64,000 nt of DNA from Kiloniellaceae bacterium (GTDB lineage: Bacteria > Pseudomonadota > Alphaproteobacteria > Kiloniellales > Kiloniellaceae). The position numbers were made by a program, and so were the translations under genes. Position 1 is the first letter of the stretch; the number at the start of each line of letters is the position of its first letter. Under the pieces are notes generated by a model that saw only the letters and a program-made list of their open reading frames with translations, did no database searches and had not been told where the DNA came from. The stretch spans positions 1 through 64,000 of the forward strand of contig WHTV01000002.1 in the NCBI GenBank assembly GCA_009377535.1, in the 5' to 3' direction. Of the stretch, positions 30,133-42,453 are shown piece after piece.

Positions 30133-31194
30133 TCACTGCGCTCCCTCCAGCCTGCCGGCGCCGGCGTCTTCAGGGAACATCTCCAACGCGGCCTGATGGC
30201 GCAGAGAGAGCAGCAGCCGGTCGACGGCCGTCTTGGTTGCCTCTTCGCGCAGCTGGTCCTGCATGTCGAGGAAGGAAGGAGTGTTGTCGGCACGGCGGTC
30301 GACCAGCAGGATCACGTGCCAGCCGAATTCGGTCTCGACCGGCACCCGCGTGTATTCGCCGGGCTCCAGCGCCACGGCTGCGTCGGCAAAGGCCGGCGCC
30401 ATGCGGCTGGGCAGGAAGTAGCCGAGATCGCCGCCCCGCGCCGCGGAGGGCCCCGCGGACAGTTCGCTGGCCAGGGAGATGAAGACCTCGCCCTGGTCGA
30501 GCCGGGCGATCACGGCCGCCGCCGCCGCTTCGCTGTCGAGCAGGATGTGCCGCGTGCGGATCTCTCGGTCGCCGCGGCGCGCCGCCACCAGGACGTCGTA
30601 GCGCTCGCGCAGCGCCGCGGTGGTGACTCTCTCCGTCAGGTGGCGCTCCAGCAAGCTGCTGGACAGGACGCGGTCCTCGAAGGCGGCGACGCGCTTTGCC
30701 ACCGCGGGGTCGTTGTCGAGGCCCTCGGCGCGGGCGGCATCGGCGAGCAGCCGCAGATCGACCAGACGGTCGAGCAATGCCGGGAAGACCGATTCGATCT
30801 GTTCGCGGTACTGCGCGGGCAGATCGTCGGCCGTGGCCACCACCTCCGCCCAGCGAATCTCCTGCCCGTTGACCCGCGCCACCACCGGGTTTTGGACGTT
30901 CATCTGCTGGAAGGCTTCCTTCAGCCGGGCGACCTCCGGGCCGCTGGGCGCCGCACCGGCGGCCGGCAGTTCGGGCGGCGGCAGGTCGGTGCCCTCCGCA
31001 GTGCCACTTTGGGCGAGGGTCACGCTGCCCGGAACGCCAGCCAGCCGCTCCGCCGCCTGGGCCTGCAAGGGTTGCGCGAGGGACAGCGCGGTGGCGGCCG
31101 CCAGCAGCCAGAATCCGAGCAGAATCGCCATCCGCGCGGGCCACTGAGCCCGCCGGCGGAGACCTTCGGTCCCGTTGTGTTCCCGTGCCGTCAT
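30133..31194 (-). CDS. periplasmic SurA/PpiC-type peptidyl-prolyl isomerase
   Basis: This 353-residue parvulin protein has an N-terminal hydrophobic signal or anchor (about 22-46), a chaperone-like helical part with PVVARVNGQEIRWAEV, and a parvulin domain (about 205-300) with IRTRHILLDSE and EFGWHVILLVDRR. It is a paralogue of the gene just downstream, with the same two-part layout but low overall identity. It is divergent from secA, so it is placed next to the export motor whose substrates it may fold. Confidence 0.9.
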   Translation of the reverse strand: MTAREHNGTEGLRRRAQWPARMAILLGFWLLAAATALSLAQPLQAQAAERLAGVPGSVTLAQSGTAEGTDLPPPELPAAGAAPSGPEVARLKEAFQQMNVQNPVVARVNGQEIRWAEVVATADDLPAQYREQIESVFPALLDRLVDLRLLADAARAEGLDNDPAVAKRVAAFEDRVLSSSLLERHLTERVTTAALRERYDVLVAARRGDREIRTRHILLDSEAAAAAVIARLDQGEVFISLASELSAGPSAARGGDLGYFLPSRMAPAFADAAVALEPGEYTRVPVETEFGWHVILLVDRRADNTPSFLDMQDQLREEATKTAVDRLLLSLRHQAALEMFPEDAGAGRLEGAQ

Positions 31195-31324
31195 GGCTAC
31201 GCATCATGCATGGCACGGGCCATATCACAAGGGGCCAAACGGAGACCGGAAACCGGGGATAATCCTGGTCCGACGGGTTCCCGGAGGGGGACTGCGGACC
31301 CCCCTTTCCCACCGGGCAGCATCG

Positions 31325-31353
31325 TTGACAGCCCAACCCGGGGGCCCTATGTG
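31325..31353 (+). promoter_or_regulatory. secA promoter
   Basis: A perfect -35 TTGACA (31325-31330) is followed by a 17-bp spacer and TATGTG (31348-31353) as -10. This places transcription start near 31360, about 50 bp before the secA ATG, which has AAGGA upstream. Confidence 0.7.
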
Positions 31354-31409
31354 TCACACCACGTGAAAAGACGCTCCGGCGGCCACTCTAGAAAACTTAA
31401 GGATCTCGC

Positions 31410-34157
<2,748 letters not shown>

Positions 34158-34173
34158 GGGGGCACCCCGCTAC

Positions 34174-34260
34174 TGTCATGCGCGGACTTGATCTGCGCAT
34201 CCAGGGATCAACGATCCCGCTGCTGCCCCATGGACCCGCGGGTCAAGCCGGCGGGTAACA
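34174..34260. repeat. imperfect palindromic repeat downstream of secA
   Basis: The two ends (from TGTCATGCGCGGACTTGAT at 34174 to the complementary GGTCAAGCC..GGTAACA at 34241-34260) pair as a long imperfect palindrome. Nested inside is a perfect GGGATC-AAC-GATCCC hairpin. The arms have the look of the dispersed GTCATG-CGGACTTGATC-type intergenic repeats known from Rhodospirillales genomes. It lies between convergent secA and the acyl-CoA dehydrogenase and may act as a terminator. Confidence 0.6.
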
Positions 34261-34284
34261 GAATAGGGTGCGGTGAGAGCTGCC

Positions 34285-35493
34285 CTACTCCCCCGCCCGC
34301 TCCAGGTTGAGGTAGCCGTCGCGGCTCTGCGGCAACTTGCGGTCCAGAATCCGCGAGGCGATCACCGTGCGCAGGATCTGCGCGGTGCCGCCGCCGATGG
34401 TGAACATGCGCGCGTCGCGCACCATGCGCTCGAGCGGGTTGTTGCGCGAATAGCCGGCGGCGCCGAAGACCTGCAGGGCGTCGTTGGTCACCTTGATCGC
34501 CATCTCCGAGGCGAAGACCTTGGCCTGAGCCGCCTCCAGCACGTCGGGAAAGCCTTCGCCGCAGTCGGCCGCCTTGTGGATGAGGGCGCGGGCCGCGGCA
34601 AGCTGCGTGGCCATGTCGGCCAGCATCCACTGCAGCCCCTGGAATTCGCAGATCGGCCGGCCAAACTGCTCGCGCTTGCCGCTGTAGGCCAGCGCCTGGG
34701 CGTAGGCGCCCTGGGCGATGCCGAGCGCCACCGTGGCGGCGCCGACGCGCTGGGCGTTGTAGGCGGACATCAAGGCGCCGAAGCCGCGCCTGAGGCCCTG
34801 CGGCGGCAGCAGCAGCATGTCCGCCGGGATCTCCAGGTCCTCGAAGAGGATCTCGGTTTCCGGGATGCCGCGCAGGCCCATGGTCGGCTCGCGCCGGCCG
34901 ATCCTGAGGCCCTTGGGCGTGCCGGTTTCCGGGTCGCGCAGGGCGATGAAGCCGCCGATGCCCTGCTCCAGGCCGTTCTCGAAGACCCGCGCGAAGATGA
35001 GATGCAGGCAGGAGACGCCGCCGCCGGTGATCCAGTGCTTGCCGCCGTTGAGCACGTAGCGGTCGCCGTGCTTGTCGGCCCGCGTCGTCATCTCGGTGGC
35101 GGCGCTTCCGGCCGAGGGTTCGGTGATGCAGATGGCCGGCTTGTCGCCGGCCAGAACTTGCCGGGCCGCGAGCTGCTTCTGGGCCGCGCTGCCGTAGGCC
35201 ATGATGGCGCTGACCGCGCCCATGTTGGCCTCCACCGCGATGCGCCCGGTGACGCCGCAGACCCGCGCCATCTCCTCGACGACCAGGGCCACCTCCAGGA
35301 AGCCGAGGCCGGGGCCGCCGTATTCCCTGGGAATCGTCATGCCGAAGAAGCCGGCCTCGCGCAGCGCCCGGCAGTTGTCCCAGGGATAGACCTCCTGGCG
35401 GTCGACCTCCGCCGCCCGCGGCGCGATGACCGTCTCGGCCAGTTCGCGCGCCTTTTCCCGGATGGCTTCCTGTGCCTGCGTCAGCCTGGTCAT
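34285..35493 (-). CDS. acyl-CoA dehydrogenase family protein
   Basis: This 402-residue FAD enzyme oxidises acyl-CoA thioesters to enoyl-CoA. The N-terminal helical domain, the mid beta-domain with CITEPSAGSAATEM and the C-terminal helical bundle with the conserved QVFGAAGYSRNNPLERMVRDAR are all present. The chain-length preference cannot be read by eye. It is the last gene of a same-strand array after oppABCDF, 77 bp from oppF, so cotranscription is possible though a separate promoter is not excluded. Confidence 0.93.
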   Translation of the reverse strand: MTRLTQAQEAIREKARELAETVIAPRAAEVDRQEVYPWDNCRALREAGFFGMTIPREYGGPGLGFLEVALVVEEMARVCGVTGRIAVEANMGAVSAIMAYGSAAQKQLAARQVLAGDKPAICITEPSAGSAATEMTTRADKHGDRYVLNGGKHWITGGGVSCLHLIFARVFENGLEQGIGGFIALRDPETGTPKGLRIGRREPTMGLRGIPETEILFEDLEIPADMLLLPPQGLRRGFGALMSAYNAQRVGAATVALGIAQGAYAQALAYSGKREQFGRPICEFQGLQWMLADMATQLAAARALIHKAADCGEGFPDVLEAAQAKVFASEMAIKVTNDALQVFGAAGYSRNNPLERMVRDARMFTIGGGTAQILRTVIASRILDRKLPQSRDGYLNLERAGE

Positions 35494-35570
35494 GGCGGCG
35501 GCGTCCTCCCTGTTATTTCCCGGAAGTATCCGGGGCCGGACCGGGCGCGGTCAAGGTGGCCGCCGGCGCC

Positions 35571-36572
35571 TCACTCCCGCCAGTGGTGGCAGGCGACGCG
35601 GTGCAGGTCGCCGGTGCCGTCCTCCTCCAGCAGCGGGATTTCCTCGGCGCAGAGCCTGGTTGCCTTGGGGCAGCGGGTGCGGAAGACGCAGCCGGAGGGC
35701 GGCGCCAGCGGTGACGGCAGGTCGCCCTGCAGCACCAGGCGCCGCTTGGCGCGCTCCTTGTCCGGATCGGGGATCGGCACGGCGGAGATCAGCGCCTGGG
35801 TGTAGGGGTGGCGGGCCCGCAGGTAGATCGATTCGCGGTCGGCGATTTCCATCACCCGGCCCAGGTAGAGCACCATGATGCGGTGACTGATATGGCGGAC
35901 GATGGAGAGATCGTGGCCGATGAAGAGCAGCGAGAGGCCGAACTCCTGCTGCAGGCGCATCAGCAGGTTCACGATCTGCGCCCGGATCGAGACGTCCAGC
36001 GCCGAAACCGGCTCGTCGCAGACGATCAGCTTGGGCTCCAGCACCATGGCCCGCGCAATGCCGATGCGCTGGCACTGGCCGCCGGAGAACTCGTGCGGGT
36101 AGCGGTTGATCATCTGCGGCAGCAGGCCGACCTTGGCCATCATCTCCTTCACCCGCGCCTTCTTGCCCTCGCGGCCGAGGCGCGGCGCGAAGGTGCTCAG
36201 CGGCTCGGCGATGATCTCACCCACCGTCATGCGCGGGTTGAGGCTGGCCAGAGGATCCTGGAAGATGATCTGCATGTCCTGGCGCCTGGCGCGCATCGCC
36301 TGGGCGCCGAGCGACGACAGCTCCTGCCCGAGCCAGACGACGCGGCCGCCGGTCGGCTCGATGAGGCGCAGGATGGCGCGGCCGAGGGTCGACTTGCCGC
36401 AGCCGGACTCGCCGACGATGCCGAGGGTCTCGCCAGCCTTCAGATCGAAGCTCACGCCGTCGACCGCTTTCAGCGGCAGGTGGCGCCGGCTGAAGATGCC
36501 GCCGACGCGCATGTCGAAATGCACCTTGAGGTCACGCACCGAAAGCAGCGGCGGGGCGGCGGCGTCGCTCAT
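35571..36572 (-). CDS. oppF: oligopeptide ABC transporter ATP-binding protein OppF
   Basis: This 333-residue ATPase of the dipeptide/oligopeptide importer has Walker A GESGCGKS, the signature FSGGQCQRIGIARAM, and the C-terminal oligopeptide/dipeptide domain with the cysteine cluster GCVFRTRCPKATRLC, which may bind an Fe-S cluster as in other Opp/Dpp ATPases. The ATG at 36572 overlaps the oppD stop as ATGA. Longer upstream readings are rejected. Confidence 0.94.
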   Translation of the reverse strand: MSDAAAPPLLSVRDLKVHFDMRVGGIFSRRHLPLKAVDGVSFDLKAGETLGIVGESGCGKSTLGRAILRLIEPTGGRVVWLGQELSSLGAQAMRARRQDMQIIFQDPLASLNPRMTVGEIIAEPLSTFAPRLGREGKKARVKEMMAKVGLLPQMINRYPHEFSGGQCQRIGIARAMVLEPKLIVCDEPVSALDVSIRAQIVNLLMRLQQEFGLSLLFIGHDLSIVRHISHRIMVLYLGRVMEIADRESIYLRARHPYTQALISAVPIPDPDKERAKRRLVLQGDLPSPLAPPSGCVFRTRCPKATRLCAEEIPLLEEDGTGDLHRVACHHWRE

Positions 36573-37570
36573 GCCGGCACCTCCTCTTCCAGGCGCTCCA
36601 GGTGGCAGGCCTTGGCCCTCTCTTTTCCTGGGCCTTCCCCCGCCGCAATCGAGCGCAGTGCCGGCACGTCGGCCTGGCAGCGCTCGAAGGCGAAGGGGCA
36701 GCGCTCCTGGTAGACGCAGCCGGGCGGCAGAGCCTGCAGGTTGGGCGGCTGGCCGGGAATGGCGGTCAACTGCGTGGCGCCATGCTTGTCGATGCGCGGC
36801 ATGGATCGCAGCAGGCCCAGCGTATAGGGATGCTGCGGCCGGTAGAAGATGTCGCGCACGCTGCCGGTTTCCACCACGCGCCCGGCATACATCACCATGA
36901 CCCGGTCGCACAGCCCGGCGACCACGCCGAGGTCGTGGGTGATCATGATGATGGCGGTGCCGAAGTCGCGCTTCAGGTCCGCCATGAGTTCCAGGATCTG
37001 CGCCTGGATGGTGACGTCGAGCGCTGTGGTCGGCTCGTCGGCGATCAGGAGGTCCGGCTCGCAGAGCAGCGCCATGGCGATCATCACCCTCTGGCGCATG
37101 CCGCCGGAGAACTCGTGCGGATAGAGATCGAAGCGGGCCTTGGCCGAGGGAATGCCGACGCGGTCCAGCAGCTCTATGGAGCGCCGCCGCGCGCCGGCCT
37201 CGTGCATGCCCTTGTGCTCCACCAGCACCTCGGTCATCTGTCTGGAAATGCGCAGATAGGGGTTCAGCGAGGTCATCGGGTCCTGGAAAATCATCGACAT
37301 GGTGACGCCGCGGATCCTGTTCAGCTCGCGCGGCGGCAGGCCGAGGATCTCCTTGCCGCGGTAGCGCACCGAGCCGCCGACACGGCCGTTCTTGGCCAGC
37401 AGCCCCATGATGGACAGGAAGATCTGCGTCTTGCCGGAGCCCGACTCGCCGACCACGCCGACGCTCTCGCCCGGATCGATGTGGAAGGAGACGTCGTTCA
37501 CCGCATGCACCTCGCCGTCCGGCGCGGCGAAGCGGGTGTCGAGTTTGCGCACGTCGAGGATGGCCGTCAT
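36569..37570 (-). CDS. oppD: oligopeptide ABC transporter ATP-binding protein OppD
   Basis: This 333-residue ATPase pairs with OppF to power peptide import. It has Walker A GESGSGKT, the signature [15 protein letters not shown], and the C-terminal [15 protein letters not shown] cysteine cluster. The start at 37570 lies two bases after the oppC stop, so the genes are translationally coupled. The order oppA-B-C-D-F is standard. Confidence 0.94.
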   Translation of the reverse strand: MTAILDVRKLDTRFAAPDGEVHAVNDVSFHIDPGESVGVVGESGSGKTQIFLSIMGLLAKNGRVGGSVRYRGKEILGLPPRELNRIRGVTMSMIFQDPMTSLNPYLRISRQMTEVLVEHKGMHEAGARRRSIELLDRVGIPSAKARFDLYPHEFSGGMRQRVMIAMALLCEPDLLIADEPTTALDVTIQAQILELMADLKRDFGTAIIMITHDLGVVAGLCDRVMVMYAGRVVETGSVRDIFYRPQHPYTLGLLRSMPRIDKHGATQLTAIPGQPPNLQALPPGCVYQERCPFAFERCQADVPALRSIAAGEGPGKERAKACHLERLEEEVPA

Positions 37571-37571
37571 C

Positions 37572-38471
37572 TCAGCGATCCTTCGGATCGAGGGCATCGC
37601 GCAGCCCGTCGCCGATGAAGTTGAAGGCGAAGAGGGTCGCCGCCAGGAACAGCGCCGGGAAGAACAGCATCCAGGACGCGAACTCCATCACCTTGGCGCC
37701 CTCCGCAATCAGCACGCCCCAGGAGGTCAGCGGCTCCTGCACGCCCAGGCCCAGGAAGGAGAGGAAGGATTCGGTGAGGATGACCTGAGGTATGGTGAGC
37801 GTCATGTAGACGATGACAGGCCCAAGCACGTTGGGGATCACATGACGGAAGATGATCTTGGTGTTGGAGACTCCGCCGGCGTGCGCCGCCTCGATGAACT
37901 CCTTGCGCTTCACCGAAATGGTCTGGCCGCGCACGATGCGCGCCATGGTCAGCCATTCGACCGCGCCCAGCGCGACAAAGATCAGAAAGATGTTCCGGCC
38001 GAACACCACCATCAGCATGATGACGAAGAACATGAAGGGCAGCGAGTAGAGCACGTCGACGATGCGCATCATCAGGTTATCGATGCGCCCGCCGAGAAAG
38101 CCGGCAACGGCGCCGTAGGTAACGCCGATGAGCAGCGAAACCGTCGTCGCCAGCAGGCCTACCGCCAGCGACACCCGCGCGCCATAGAGGATGCGGACGA
38201 ACATATCGCGGCCGTTGCCGTCGGTGCCGAACCAATGGGCGTTGGCGAAGTCCGGGGGTGCCTGGATGCGGTCCCAGTAGATCTCGTCGTAGGGATGCGG
38301 GCTGAGCAGCGGCGCGAAGACCGCCAGCACGGCGATGACGCCGAGCACCACCATGGAGACCACGGCCGCCTTGTTGCGGAACAGGCGTGCCCAGGCGTCC
38401 TGCCACAGGCTGCGCCCCTTGAACTCCTCGACCCGGGCCAGGCCGTCGCCGCTCGCCGTGGCGTGAATCAT
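37572..38471 (-). CDS. oppC: oligopeptide ABC transporter permease OppC
   Basis: This 299-residue inner-membrane permease has an N-terminal OppC_N segment and about six helices. The EAA loop that contacts the ATPases is visible as KEFIEAAHAGGVSNTKIIFRH. Its ATG overlaps the oppB stop as ATGA. Together with OppB it forms the translocation channel. Confidence 0.94.
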   Translation of the reverse strand: MIHATASGDGLARVEEFKGRSLWQDAWARLFRNKAAVVSMVVLGVIAVLAVFAPLLSPHPYDEIYWDRIQAPPDFANAHWFGTDGNGRDMFVRILYGARVSLAVGLLATTVSLLIGVTYGAVAGFLGGRIDNLMMRIVDVLYSLPFMFFVIMLMVVFGRNIFLIFVALGAVEWLTMARIVRGQTISVKRKEFIEAAHAGGVSNTKIIFRHVIPNVLGPVIVYMTLTIPQVILTESFLSFLGLGVQEPLTSWGVLIAEGAKVMEFASWMLFFPALFLAATLFAFNFIGDGLRDALDPKDR

Positions 38472-39394
38472 CAGCTGTACCTCACCTTGGGATCCAGCAC
38501 CGCATAGAGCAGGTCGACTAGCAGATTGAGCAGCATGATCAGCACCGCGTAGATGATGATCACCCCCATCACCAGCGGGTAGTCGCGGTTGAGCGCCGCG
38601 TTCACGAAGTAGGTGCCGATGCCGGGCACGCCGAAGATGGTCTCGATCACCACCGAGCCGGTCATCACCGCCGCGGTGGCGGGACCGAGGTAAGACACCA
38701 CCGGCATGATGGCACCCTTCAGCGCGTGGCGAACCACCACGAGGCGCTCGCGCAGGCCCTTGGCGCGGGCTGTACGCACGAAGTTGGAATGCAGCACCTC
38801 GACCATGGAGCCGCGTGTCAGCCGCGCCACGTAGGCGATCTGCGGCAGCGCCAGGGCGATCACCGGCAAGATCTTGTAGCGAAGCTCGCCGCTGCCCCAG
38901 CCGGAGGTCGGCAGCAGGTCGAGGTAGACGCCGATCACCAATGACAGCAGCGGCGCCATGACGAAGTTGGGCACCGCGATGCCGATCATGGAGACCGACA
39001 TCACCGAAAAGTCGGTGGCGCTGTTCTGGCGCAGCGCCGCCAGGGTGCCGAAGCTGACGCCGATGATGAGCGCCAGCACGATGGCCGAGAAGCCGAGCTC
39101 CATGGAGGCCGGCGCGCCCGAGGCGATCAGCTCGCCGACCGAGAAGTCGCGGATCTTGAGGGAAGGCCCGAAGTCGCCTTTGAGGATACGGCCGAGGTAG
39201 ATCAGGTACTGCTCGACCAGCGGTTTGTCGAGGTCATAGGCGGCCTGGATGTTCCTCTCGATCTCCGGCGGCAGGGCGCGGTCGGAGTCGAAGGGGCCGC
39301 CAGGGGCCAGCCGCATCATGAAGAAGGCGATGGTGATGATCACGAACAGCGTCGGGATCGCGGTGACCACACGCCTCAGCGCATAGGAAAGCAC
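38471..39394 (-). CDS. oppB: oligopeptide ABC transporter permease OppB
   Basis: This 307-residue inner-membrane permease has about six helices and the EAA-like loop FVRTARAKGLRERLVVVRHALK. The N-terminal MLSYALRRVVTAIPTLFVI is typical of OppB. It follows the substrate-binding protein gene with an 85-bp gap that carries an intercistronic hairpin. Confidence 0.94.
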   Translation of the reverse strand: MLSYALRRVVTAIPTLFVIITIAFFMMRLAPGGPFDSDRALPPEIERNIQAAYDLDKPLVEQYLIYLGRILKGDFGPSLKIRDFSVGELIASGAPASMELGFSAIVLALIIGVSFGTLAALRQNSATDFSVMSVSMIGIAVPNFVMAPLLSLVIGVYLDLLPTSGWGSGELRYKILPVIALALPQIAYVARLTRGSMVEVLHSNFVRTARAKGLRERLVVVRHALKGAIMPVVSYLGPATAAVMTGSVVIETIFGVPGIGTYFVNAALNRDYPLVMGVIIIYAVLIMLLNLLVDLLYAVLDPKVRYS

Positions 39395-39426
39395 GGGTGC
39401 GGGCTCCCTTCGCGGAACAGAGATCG

Positions 39427-39462
39427 GGTGCGGCAGGCCCCGTCAAGGAAGCCCGCCGCACC
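39427..39462 (-). promoter_or_regulatory. intercistronic stem-loop between oppA and oppB
   Basis: A 12-bp stem (39427-39438 pairing with 39451-39462, one G-U pair on the minus strand) with a 12-base loop lies between the oppA stop and the oppB start. Hairpins here commonly protect the binding-protein mRNA so that it is made in excess over the permease. That role is inferred from position. Confidence 0.55.
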
Positions 39463-39479
39463 GCTCGGGGGAGCGACGC

Positions 39480-41063
39480 CTACTGCTTCAGGTCGAGGAA
39501 GCGCGTCGGATGGCGGTCCGGCGCATTGTCGACCCAGCCGACGACCTGCGGCGATATCAGCTGCTTTGAAACGTAGTAGTAGATCGGCGCAACCGGCTGG
39601 CCATCCATGGCCACTTCTTCGGCCTCTGCGAGGATCTTCGCCCGCTGGCCGAGATCGGCGACCGCCTCGGCCTCGGCCATCAACCCGTCGAACTTCTCGT
39701 TGTTGAACTTGGAGTAGTTGATCGGCCCGCTTTTGCTCTCCATCAGGAAGAGATAGTTCTGCGCGTCGTTATAGTCGGCGATCCAGCCGGCGCGCGCGAC
39801 CTCGAAGTTTCCCTGCTTGAGGTCGGCGTAGTGGATCTTGCCGTCGGTGTTGAACAGCTCCGTATTGACACCGAGCTGCTTCCACATGGACTGCACGGCC
39901 ACGGCGATGCGCTTGTGGTTCTCGGAGTCGTTGTAGCGCAGGGTGATGCTCAGCGGCTTGTCGGGGCCATAGCCCGCTTCGGCCAAGAGCGCCTTGGCCT
40001 CCTCCACGACCTGGTCATAGGGCGCGCCCTTCCAGTCGGCATAGGCCGGTTCGCCGTAGTTGCCGGTGCCCGGCGGCACGAAGCTGTAGGCCGGCAGCTC
40101 GCCCGTCCGCAGCACCTTGTCGGCGATGACCTCGCGATTGATCGCCATCGAAAGCGCCTTGCGCACGCGCGCATCGGTAAAGGGCTCCTTATCGGAGCGG
40201 AAAACGTAGTAGTAGATCCCGGCATAGGGCACGATGCGCAGGCTGTCGGCCATGTTCGCGCGCAGCCAGTCGATCTGCTCGGAGGCGATGTCGCGGCCAA
40301 CGTCGATCTCGCCGGCACGGAAGCGCTTCTGTATCGCCGTGCGGTCTTCCATGCTGTAGTAGATCACCTTGTCGATGGCTACGTTGTCGGCGTCGTAGAA
40401 CTTGTCGTTCTTGACCAGCGTGGCCTCCACCTTGGGAGTCCAGCTGACCAGCTTGTAGGGCCCGTTCACCACGATGTTCTCGGGCTTGGTCCAGTCGCGG
40501 TCGAATTTCTCGACCACGTGGCGCGGCAGCGGAAAGGCGGTCTGGTGGGTCAACTGCGCCAGGAAATACGGCGCCGGCGCGGTCAGTTCCACCCGCAGGG
40601 TCTTGTCGTCGATCGCCTCGGCGGCCAGAGCATCGGGGTCGGCCTTGCCGGTGTTGAACTCTTCCGCACCCTTGATGATGTAGAGCAGCGAGGCGTATTC
40701 GGCGCCGGTCTCCGGCGCCAGGATGCGCCGCCAGGCGTAAACGAAATCCTCCGCCGTCACCGGGGTGCCGTCCGACCACAGGTGATCGCGGATCTTAAAG
40801 GTGTAGGTCTTGCCATCGTCGCTGATGGTCCAGCTCTCGGCCGCCCCGGCGATGGGCTCTCCGTTCTGCCCATAGGTCAAGAGGCCCATGATCATGTCGT
40901 CCGACAGGCGGCTGGTCTGCACCGTCGATATGTAGTGCGGGTCCATCGACTGCGGCTCGCCATCGTTGCCGATACGAAGAACCTTTTCGGCCTGCGCGGC
41001 GCCGCTCATCGCGACCGCGAGCCCGACGCCGAGGGCGGCGTGCTTGAGGGTTTTGAGAAGCAT
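39480..41063 (-). CDS. oppA: peptide ABC transporter substrate-binding protein OppA
   Basis: This 527-residue periplasmic peptide-binding protein (SBP family 5) has a signal peptide, MLLKTLKHAALGVGLAVAMS through the cleavage site AQA-EKV. The body has the family pattern EPQSMDPHYIS, with the SBP_5 core from about 65 to 450. It captures oligopeptides and delivers them to OppBC. The start at 41063 follows GGGAG with good spacing; the longer frame to 41261 is rejected. The operon promoter should lie in the 264 bp before the start. Confidence 0.94.
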   Translation of the reverse strand: MLLKTLKHAALGVGLAVAMSGAAQAEKVLRIGNDGEPQSMDPHYISTVQTSRLSDDMIMGLLTYGQNGEPIAGAAESWTISDDGKTYTFKIRDHLWSDGTPVTAEDFVYAWRRILAPETGAEYASLLYIIKGAEEFNTGKADPDALAAEAIDDKTLRVELTAPAPYFLAQLTHQTAFPLPRHVVEKFDRDWTKPENIVVNGPYKLVSWTPKVEATLVKNDKFYDADNVAIDKVIYYSMEDRTAIQKRFRAGEIDVGRDIASEQIDWLRANMADSLRIVPYAGIYYYVFRSDKEPFTDARVRKALSMAINREVIADKVLRTGELPAYSFVPPGTGNYGEPAYADWKGAPYDQVVEEAKALLAEAGYGPDKPLSITLRYNDSENHKRIAVAVQSMWKQLGVNTELFNTDGKIHYADLKQGNFEVARAGWIADYNDAQNYLFLMESKSGPINYSKFNNEKFDGLMAEAEAVADLGQRAKILAEAEEVAMDGQPVAPIYYYVSKQLISPQVVGWVDNAPDRHPTRFLDLKQ

Positions 41064-41327
41064 GTTCTTGTTCTCCCTGCTGTTGTTGAAGCCCTTCCCT
41101 GCCCGCCGGTTCGGCCGGCAGGCCGGCGCCCTAGCGCCGGCTGTTGACGCCATGATAGCGCTGCGAAGGGTGCGGGAGACAAGGGACATCCTGCGGCTTT
41201 TTGCAGCGATGGGTTGCGTTGTTAGCGCAGAAATTGGAAGGAAATGACCTCGCGCCCGCAAACGCTACTCAACTCAAAGGTGAATACGCGGGCACAGAAA
41301 GAACGGCGGTGAAACGAGCCTGGCGCC

Positions 41328-42284
41328 TCAGCCGAGGCCCTTCTGGCCCATGTCGAGGAACTTCTGGCGGCGGCTCTGCTTCAGCACCGTGCCGCTGTCC
41401 CGCAGCAGATCGTGCAGGCCTTCCTCCAGCTTGTCGCCGACGGCGGCCATGGTCATCTTGCCGCCGCGATGGGCGCCGCCCAGCGGCTCCGGAATGATGT
41501 CGTCGATGACGCCGAGGCGCAGCAGGTCCTGAGCCGTGAGGCGCAGGGCCTCGGCGGCTTCCTGGGCCTGATCGGACGAGCGCCAGAGGATCGAGGCGCA
41601 GCCTTCCGGCGAGATCACCGAATAGATCGAGTGTTCCAGCATGTAGACCCGGTTGGCCGCGGCCAGCGCGATGGCGCCGCCGGAGCCGCCCTCGCCGATG
41701 ATCACCGAGAGCAGGGGAACCTGGACGTCCAGGCAGACCCCGATGGAACGGGCGATGGCTTCGGCCTGGCCGCGCTCCTCGGCGCCGATGCCCGGATAGG
41801 CGCCAGCGGTGTCTACCAGGGTGACGATCGGCAGGTCGAAGCGCTCGGCCATGCGCATGAGGCGCTGCGCCTTGCGGTAGCCCTCCGGCCGGGCCATGCC
41901 GAAGTTGTGCTTCACCCGGCTGTGGATGTCGGAGCCCTTCTCGTGGCCGATCACCATCACCGAATGGCCGCGGAAGCGGCCGAGGCCGCCGACGATGGCG
42001 TGGTCCTCGGAAAACAGGCGGTCGCCGGAGAGCGGCGTGAAGTCCTCGATCAGCGCGGCGATGTAGTGCTGGAAGTGCGGCCGGTCGGGGTGGCGCGCCA
42101 CCTGGGTCTTCTGCCAGGCGGAGAGCTTGCCGTAGGTCTGCCGCAGCAGACGTTCGACCTTGCTCTGCAGCTTTTCGACCTCGTCCGCGATGTTGATCTC
42201 GCCGTCATCGGAGAGATGCCGCAGCTCTTCGATCTTGCCTTCCAGCTCGGCGATCGGCTTTTCAAAGTCGAGGAAGTTGTGCAT
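41328..42284 (-). CDS. accA: acetyl-CoA carboxylase carboxyltransferase subunit alpha
   Basis: This 318-residue subunit transfers the carboxyl group from biotin to acetyl-CoA, making malonyl-CoA for fatty acids. It begins with [20 protein letters not shown] and contains the conserved [14 protein letters not shown] segment, the crotonase-like [11 protein letters not shown] and the [15 protein letters not shown] motif. Length is normal. The beta subunit is not in the window. Confidence 0.97.
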   Translation of the reverse strand: MHNFLDFEKPIAELEGKIEELRHLSDDGEINIADEVEKLQSKVERLLRQTYGKLSAWQKTQVARHPDRPHFQHYIAALIEDFTPLSGDRLFSEDHAIVGGLGRFRGHSVMVIGHEKGSDIHSRVKHNFGMARPEGYRKAQRLMRMAERFDLPIVTLVDTAGAYPGIGAEERGQAEAIARSIGVCLDVQVPLLSVIIGEGGSGGAIALAAANRVYMLEHSIYSVISPEGCASILWRSSDQAQEAAEALRLTAQDLLRLGVIDDIIPEPLGGAHRGGKMTMAAVGDKLEEGLHDLLRDSGTVLKQSRRQKFLDMGQKGLG

Positions 42285-42453
42285 CGCAGCCTATCTAACA
42301 CAGCTTTTCTTGTCTGGCACGTCCAAGCTTTATCCCCGAAAGCAGCGATTTCGGCGCGCCCGAGCCTCCAAATGCCGCAAAGAGGCGCCGGAATCAAGAG
42401 GGCCGGCGCTTCCACGGGAAACCGCCGGCCCCTCATCGCTGCCGCGTCAGACC

